Source of the DNA: UBA7985 sp002711265 | Lineage (GTDB): Bacteria; Pseudomonadota; Alphaproteobacteria; UBA7985 | Length of the DNA: 64,000 bases | Reading direction: 5' to 3' | Assembly: GCA_965660945.1 (NCBI GenBank) | Contig: CBFIBS010000002.1 | Location: 248,001 to 312,000 of the forward strand | Shown: piece after piece, positions 60,418-64,000 of the stretch | How positions within the stretch are numbered: the stretch's first letter is position 1 | How the letters are laid out: each line of letters starts with the position of its first letter | Program-made: the position numbers and the translations under genes | Notes under the pieces: model-generated | Told to the model about the DNA's origin: nothing | What the model saw: only the letters and a program-made list of their open reading frames with translations | Databases searched by the model: none

Positions 60418-61308
60418 CTAGCGCCCCACAGAAAGCACGTGGATCTCGCCGTTAAACACCGCCGCACCGGCGTCGGCGAAACGGTTACGGTCGACCAGCT
60501 GCCAGCCGGCAAAGTCATTGGTCTTTAGGGTAAAGCCGGTGCCGACAAAAAAGACTTCGCCCTCGTGCTCGATCATATTGCCTAGCCAAGCCCCGCCCTC
60601 GAAGAACAGATTTTCCTGCCGCTCAAAGGTGAGCCCGTCCTGCGACGTCGCGTAGAAGCCAACGCCAATATTGGTGTGATCGGGCGAAATAAGGTGCCAG
60701 AGGCCATCGAAGAAGATCACGCTGCAGTCGTTGATAGGGCCATCATCGAGCTTGATACGGTCACCCGGCTCAATCCGGAAAAACACGCCGTCGTCACTGA
60801 TGGCTGAGCCGATGCTGAAATCTCGTACAGGGGGCCGAGCTGCACTGTTGTTGCGGGTGAAGTACATCCGGTAGCGCCCGTCATCGAGCCGAACCAGCGC
60901 CGGGTCGAAGGGATACTTGTGCCGGTCCCGGCTGCTAAAGTCAGCGTCGAAGGTCACGATCTGCGGCGATGTCCAACGGCCGTCAATGAGGTCGCTGTAG
61001 CCGATGTGGTCGAAGAAACGAATGGTGCTTTCATCGGTTGGCGCCCACTGGAAATAGGCGCGAAGCCCCTCTTCAACCTTGATCAGGGCGGGGACACCCG
61101 CCTGATCCACCGCGAGGCTACGGCTGCGGTCATCGATTTTGAAGCCACGACTGGCCTTGCCCGTAACCCACTGCAGGTTTGTCTTCCATGGCCCGTTGGC
61201 AGACAGGTTGCGTGGCATCTTGTGATCAGCGCTAGCGGTCATTGGCGTTAGTGCAGTAGCCATCAGCAGGTAGACCGTGGCTCCAATAATCCGAAAGTTC
61301 ATGACCAT
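60418..61308 (-). CDS. Exported protein, five-bladed propeller (GH43/GH32-like) suspected
   Basis: A 296-residue protein with a signal peptide (GATVYLLMATALTPMTASA). The mature part alternates strands and loops with phrases frequent in glycosidase-type beta-propellers: DPALVRLDDGRYRMYFTRNN, SIGSAISDDGVFFR, NDCSVIFFDGLWHLI. No clear catalytic triad could be assigned, so carbohydrate activity is a guess. It is convergent with the two-module protein and 84 bp from the Rid gene, which is transcribed in the same direction. Confidence 0.65.
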   Translation of the reverse strand: MVMNFRIIGATVYLLMATALTPMTASADHKMPRNLSANGPWKTNLQWVTGKASRGFKIDDRSRSLAVDQAGVPALIKVEEGLRAYFQWAPTDESTIRFFDHIGYSDLIDGRWTSPQIVTFDADFSSRDRHKYPFDPALVRLDDGRYRMYFTRNNSAARPPVRDFSIGSAISDDGVFFRIEPGDRIKLDDGPINDCSVIFFDGLWHLISPDHTNIGVGFYATSQDGLTFERQENLFFEGGAWLGNMIEHEGEVFFVGTGFTLKTNDFAGWQLVDRNRFADAGAAVFNGEIHVLSVGR

Positions 61309-61392
61309 TTTCCTCGTTCACGGCAGTCCGTGCGCTGAGATTAGCATAATTTATGCAGCGCCTTCAGGTCGACTTTTGGTTGAGCTCTACCC

Positions 61393-61773
61393 TCACCCCA
61401 GCACCGCCATCGCCACCAGCTGGAACCGGCACGCGCCGGGCAGATCGACCTCGTGCGCCTGCCGCGCCGGGCGCTGCATGGGGTCCGGCCACAGCCGTTC
61501 CCAGTGCACATTCGCCGTCGGTCGGTCCTGCCGGTCGGCGAAGTAGAGGTCGACCTTGACCACGTCCTGCAGCTCTGCGCCGCCCTCGGCCAGGATCGCG
61601 GGCAGCTGCTCGAAGGCCAGCCGGATCTGCTCGGCCGTCTCCGGCGCATAGTCACCGGTTGCCGGATCCTTACCCAGCACCCCGGACGTTAGCAGCACCC
61701 CCCGGTGCACTGCCGCGTTGGGCACGGGGTTCAGGTGTTGGGCCGCGCCCTTGGCGTAGATCGAGCGAACCAT
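61393..61773 (-). CDS. Rid (YjgF/YER057c/UK114) family protein
   Basis: A 126-residue protein of the reactive-intermediate deaminase family (LLTSGVLGKDPATGDY, AELQDVVKVDLYFAD, VDLPGACRFQLVAMAVLG). The pattern with a Cys-Arg before the last strand differs from the housekeeping RidA, so it may be a specialised member, for example a 2-aminomuconate deaminase-like enzyme of ring-cleavage pathways. It directly follows the FAH-family gene (stop and start adjacent), so it is in the same operon. Confidence 0.85.
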   Translation of the reverse strand: MVRSIYAKGAAQHLNPVPNAAVHRGVLLTSGVLGKDPATGDYAPETAEQIRLAFEQLPAILAEGGAELQDVVKVDLYFADRQDRPTANVHWERLWPDPMQRPARQAHEVDLPGACRFQLVAMAVLG

Positions 61774-62760
61774 TCAGGCTCCGCCCTTCTGGTGCCGGAT
61801 CGGGTTTTCCAGCCGGCCAAGCGGGTCAATCTCGATCGAAATCGACCCCTGCTGCTGGCCGATCAGCACGCTCTTGTGCCCGCGGGGAAACTTGTCGTTG
61901 CCCTTGCCCGTGGTGCCGAAGCTGAGCAGGTCACCCGGGCGCAGGGTGAAGTGCTGGCTGGCTTCGGCGATGCAGCGCTGGATGGAAAAGCGATAGTTAC
62001 CGGTGTGGTCCTGCGTGAAAACATCATCGTTGAGCCGCCCGGTAACGTGCAGGTCGTTGGGGTCGTCGATCTCATCCGCCGTGGTGATCCATGGCCCCAT
62101 GGGGCCGAAGGTATCCGTGCCCTTGGACCGCGTGTGATAGACGAAGTAGGCGTCGGTATCTTCTTCCCCGTGCAGCCGCCGCCAGGTGTAGAACTCCGGC
62201 CGCGCCATATCCGGCGGGTAGGTTACGGCGATGCTGTCCTTCATGAATTTGAGGCCGTGGCTGGTGATGTCGTTGTGGATGAGGAAACCGAAGATCACGT
62301 CCAGCGCGTCTTCCTCCCGCACGTGCTTGGCGCGCTTGCCGATCACGGCGCAGACCTCGGGCTCGGGGATGACTGCGCCCCAGTCCGGGTCGACGATGAT
62401 CTCCTTGCCTGAGCCGATCATGCACGAGGGCGGCTTGAGAAAGAAATTGGGGACGCCGGGATCGACGTGGGCGTTGCGCATCAGCTCTCGGTTGTTGAAG
62501 GCGACGTTGAGGATCATCGACGGGTTGGGCAGCGGCGGCGCCCAGTCGATGGTCTCCGCAGCTTCGCCAGGCAGCGCGTCGGGGTCGAGGCGGTACAGCA
62601 GGTCGGGCTGCTGGTCGCAGGCCTGAACAAGACCGAGCACGTCGTTAATCCGGCCCAGCCCGGCGACCTCTGTCACGTCGGCGAGGGCGCGGACGGCGCC
62701 GTCAGCGCCTCGGACGATGGCCTGTTCCCGGCCATCAAGGATACGGGTGCCGAACTTCAT
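61774..62760 (-). CDS. Fumarylacetoacetate hydrolase family protein
   Basis: A 328-residue FAH-fold enzyme. Metal-site residues are in PEPEVCAVIGKRAKHV and in the DITSHG segment, with KSFPRGHKS-like GNDKFPRGHKSV near the end (the typical lid). AGGAGCAGC precedes the ATG at 62760. Family members hydrolyse or decarboxylate/isomerise ring-cleavage products (HpaG, MhpD-like). Being 7 bp after an extradiol-type dioxygenase gene, it most likely works on the product of that enzyme. Confidence 0.9.
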   Translation of the reverse strand: MKFGTRILDGREQAIVRGADGAVRALADVTEVAGLGRINDVLGLVQACDQQPDLLYRLDPDALPGEAAETIDWAPPLPNPSMILNVAFNNRELMRNAHVDPGVPNFFLKPPSCMIGSGKEIIVDPDWGAVIPEPEVCAVIGKRAKHVREEDALDVIFGFLIHNDITSHGLKFMKDSIAVTYPPDMARPEFYTWRRLHGEEDTDAYFVYHTRSKGTDTFGPMGPWITTADEIDDPNDLHVTGRLNDDVFTQDHTGNYRFSIQRCIAEASQHFTLRPGDLLSFGTTGKGNDKFPRGHKSVLIGQQQGSISIEIDPLGRLENPIRHQKGGA

Positions 62761-62767
62761 GCTGCTC

Positions 62768-63775
62768 CTAGCTGTTGGCGAGAAAGTCCTCGAGGGTGAC
62801 GGGCGGGGCATCGAGGGTCGGCGGGCTGACCGCGACGCCTTCGAATTCCGAGGCTTCGTAGAACCACTTCTTCGACGCCGGAAAGCCCCAGATCTGGGAC
62901 CGCCGGGTATCGCTGAGGTCCCAGCGGGTCGGCGGGTGATCCTGATCGATGACGTTGTAGTGGCTGGTGAAGGTCTCGACCCGGTGCCCGTCGGGGTCGC
63001 GGTAGTAGACGAAGAAGGCGTTGCCGATCCCATGCCGCCCCGGCGCCCGGTCCATGGTTTCCGCCAGCCCCAGTGACGCCATCACATCGGCACCGTGAAT
63101 GACGTTGGCGATCTCCGGCGTGTGGTAGGCGAGGTGGTGAAGGCGCGGGCCAGCGCCGTTGGAATAGACCACGTCCTGGGTGTTGTTCTTGCGCTTGAGC
63201 CAGACACCCCAGAGCTCGTCGGAGCCGTCTGTCGCCGTGTACTCGGTTAGGCGGAAGCCAAGGTCGATATACCAGTCGTAGGCGGCCTGCACGTCGTGGG
63301 TCGCAACCTGCACGTGGTCGAGAAACACCAGTTTTCCACCCGCGTGGGTGTGGAAGTGGCGCATGCGGTTTTCCGGGCCGGGCATGGTGGCGGTGAACTC
63401 GACCGGCACGCCGACCGCGTCGACAACGCGCAGGGTCAGGCCCTGAAAGGGGCGCTCGACCCAAGCCGGGTTATCCCCCCGCGCCGACAGCCAGTCGAAG
63501 GCACGCCGCAGATCATCGTCGCTGAACATGCGGTAGCCGATGGCCCGAACCTGCCCGGGGCCGTCCCGGTCAACCTTGTCAAAACGCAATGAGTGGTGGG
63601 CGACTTCTTCGATAGCGCGCAGGCACAGATGCGCGTCACTGTGCTCGGTCACCTCCAACCCGAGGCCGGACTCATAGAAATAGCGGGTGGCATCGAGATC
63701 GCGGCTGGTCAGCACCACGTGGCTCAGGCGGGTGATGTTGAACGGGACATCGGCGACAGGGTTGCTCAGCACCAT
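62768..63775 (-). CDS. VOC-family extradiol ring-cleavage dioxygenase (HpaD/HPCD-like)
   Basis: A 335-residue type I extradiol dioxygenase with two VOC domains (about 12-135 and 150-275). The iron ligands of homoprotocatechuate 2,3-dioxygenase (His155, His214, Glu267) are matched by His154 (LDHVQVATH), His214 (RLHHLAYHT) and Glu267 (HRVETF). It should therefore be active on a catechol, possibly 3,4-dihydroxyphenylacetate, though the substrate is not proven. GAGGAAACAATC precedes the ATG. First gene of a three-gene operon with FAH and Rid. Confidence 0.9.
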   Translation of the reverse strand: MVLSNPVADVPFNITRLSHVVLTSRDLDATRYFYESGLGLEVTEHSDAHLCLRAIEEVAHHSLRFDKVDRDGPGQVRAIGYRMFSDDDLRRAFDWLSARGDNPAWVERPFQGLTLRVVDAVGVPVEFTATMPGPENRMRHFHTHAGGKLVFLDHVQVATHDVQAAYDWYIDLGFRLTEYTATDGSDELWGVWLKRKNNTQDVVYSNGAGPRLHHLAYHTPEIANVIHGADVMASLGLAETMDRAPGRHGIGNAFFVYYRDPDGHRVETFTSHYNVIDQDHPPTRWDLSDTRRSQIWGFPASKKWFYEASEFEGVAVSPPTLDAPPVTLEDFLANS

Positions 63776-63937
63776 GATTGTTTCCTCAACCCGCCGGCCC
63801 GCGGGCTCGGCATTACCGGCTCGACGCTACTTGAGCCTTCGGTGATGATCAACCGCAGTCACTCTGGCAGACAGAAACAGGCTTATCGACAGCCGCAATC
63901 GCGGGCATGCTGGCTGGCAGCAAGCAGGACCAACGAA

Positions 63938-64000
63938 ATGCCGGATACCCTCAACTACAGCCTGATGATTGCGCCCAACGGGGCTCGGCGGACCACCGCT
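63938..64000 (+). CDS. Start of a BKACE-like (3-keto-5-aminohexanoate cleavage) protein, cut by the window
   Basis: Twenty-one codons are visible. The ATG at 63938 follows AGGAC with good spacing, and the N-terminus (MPDTLNYSLMIAPNGARRTT) has the APNGARR motif typical of BKACE-family beta-keto acid cleavage enzymes. The rest is outside the window. Divergent from the ring-cleavage operon (162 bp gap), so it may be coregulated with it. Confidence 0.6.
   Translation, partial: MPDTLNYSLMIAPNGARRTTA

Overview
The window is a high-G+C, densely packed bacterial chromosome segment whose gene content and order point to the Alphaproteobacteria. Markers include the run rnd-lptC-lptA-lptB-rpoN-hpf-ptsN, the run aroA-cmk-rpsA-ihfB-lapA with a divergent TIGR02300 (FYDLN acid) gene and tRNA-Ala, ftsE-ftsX-plsC with a divergent zinc-ribbon gene, grxC-comF-methyltransferase, plant-type glutamate-cysteine ligase, UbiA, DUF1223, DUF4170 and a HIG1-type gene beside a PduO-type cobalamin adenosyltransferase. 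An order such as Rhodospirillales is plausible, but I cannot fix it from sequence reading alone. I see no prophage, insertion sequence, CRISPR array or rRNA operon, and most of the window is core genome.

Layout. 1-4.9 kb (minus): ileS (cut by the window edge), ribF, ispG. 5-9.6 kb (plus): a lipoprotein with a periplasmic-binding fold, then a large exported protein with a cadherin-like region and FG-GAP motifs. 9.6-12.1 kb (minus): an Lrp/AsnC regulator and two transporters. 12.3-15.5 kb: an ScfR/RamB-type regulator divergent from isocitrate lyase, with a perfect 16-bp palindrome between them, then DUF4170. 15.6-23.7 kb: glycosyltransferase plus phosphoesterase, an HpcH/HpaI aldolase, argJ with a fused GNAT-Nudix gene, a membrane-anchored barnase-like protein, HIG1, cobalamin adenosyltransferase, zapE. 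23.8-28.2 kb: two large exported proteins of unknown function. 28.4-32.1 kb: plsC, ftsX, ftsE and the zinc-ribbon gene. 32.2-42.5 kb: grxC, comF, methyltransferase, htpG, DUF1223, gshA, rsmE, ubiA, an ornithine-cyclodeaminase-family gene, lapA-like, ihfB. 42.6-47.3 kb: rpsA, cmk, aroA, TIGR02300, tRNA-Ala(GGC). 47.6-52.9 kb: a small protein, a four-gene metal ABC transporter, and divergent mntR followed by a small heat-shock gene and a membrane protein. 52.9-58.5 kb: ptsN, hpf, rpoN, lptB, lptA, lptC, rnd. 58.8-64 kb: a PLP dehydratase, two exported proteins of unknown function, and a probable ring-cleavage operon (VOC dioxygenase, FAH hydrolase, Rid protein) divergent from the start of a BKACE-like gene.

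Working together. Three circuits can be read from context. The ScfR-type regulator probably controls the glyoxylate shunt (aceA) and itself through the intergenic palindrome. MntR probably represses the divergent manganese transporter through a box whose half-sites resemble the enterobacterial MntR box. The last four genes look like a catabolic unit for a catechol-type substrate.

The least explained items are: the fused GNAT-Nudix protein; the barnase-like protein in which the position of the catalytic glutamate is valine; the adjacent 794- and about 627-residue exported proteins; the 876-residue exported protein with a possible 13-codon leader ORF; a 172-residue exported protein made of two copies of a cysteine-bounded module; and a BioC/NDUFAF5-like methyltransferase without the usual SAM motif I. 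No clearly new multi-gene defence or mobile system is visible.
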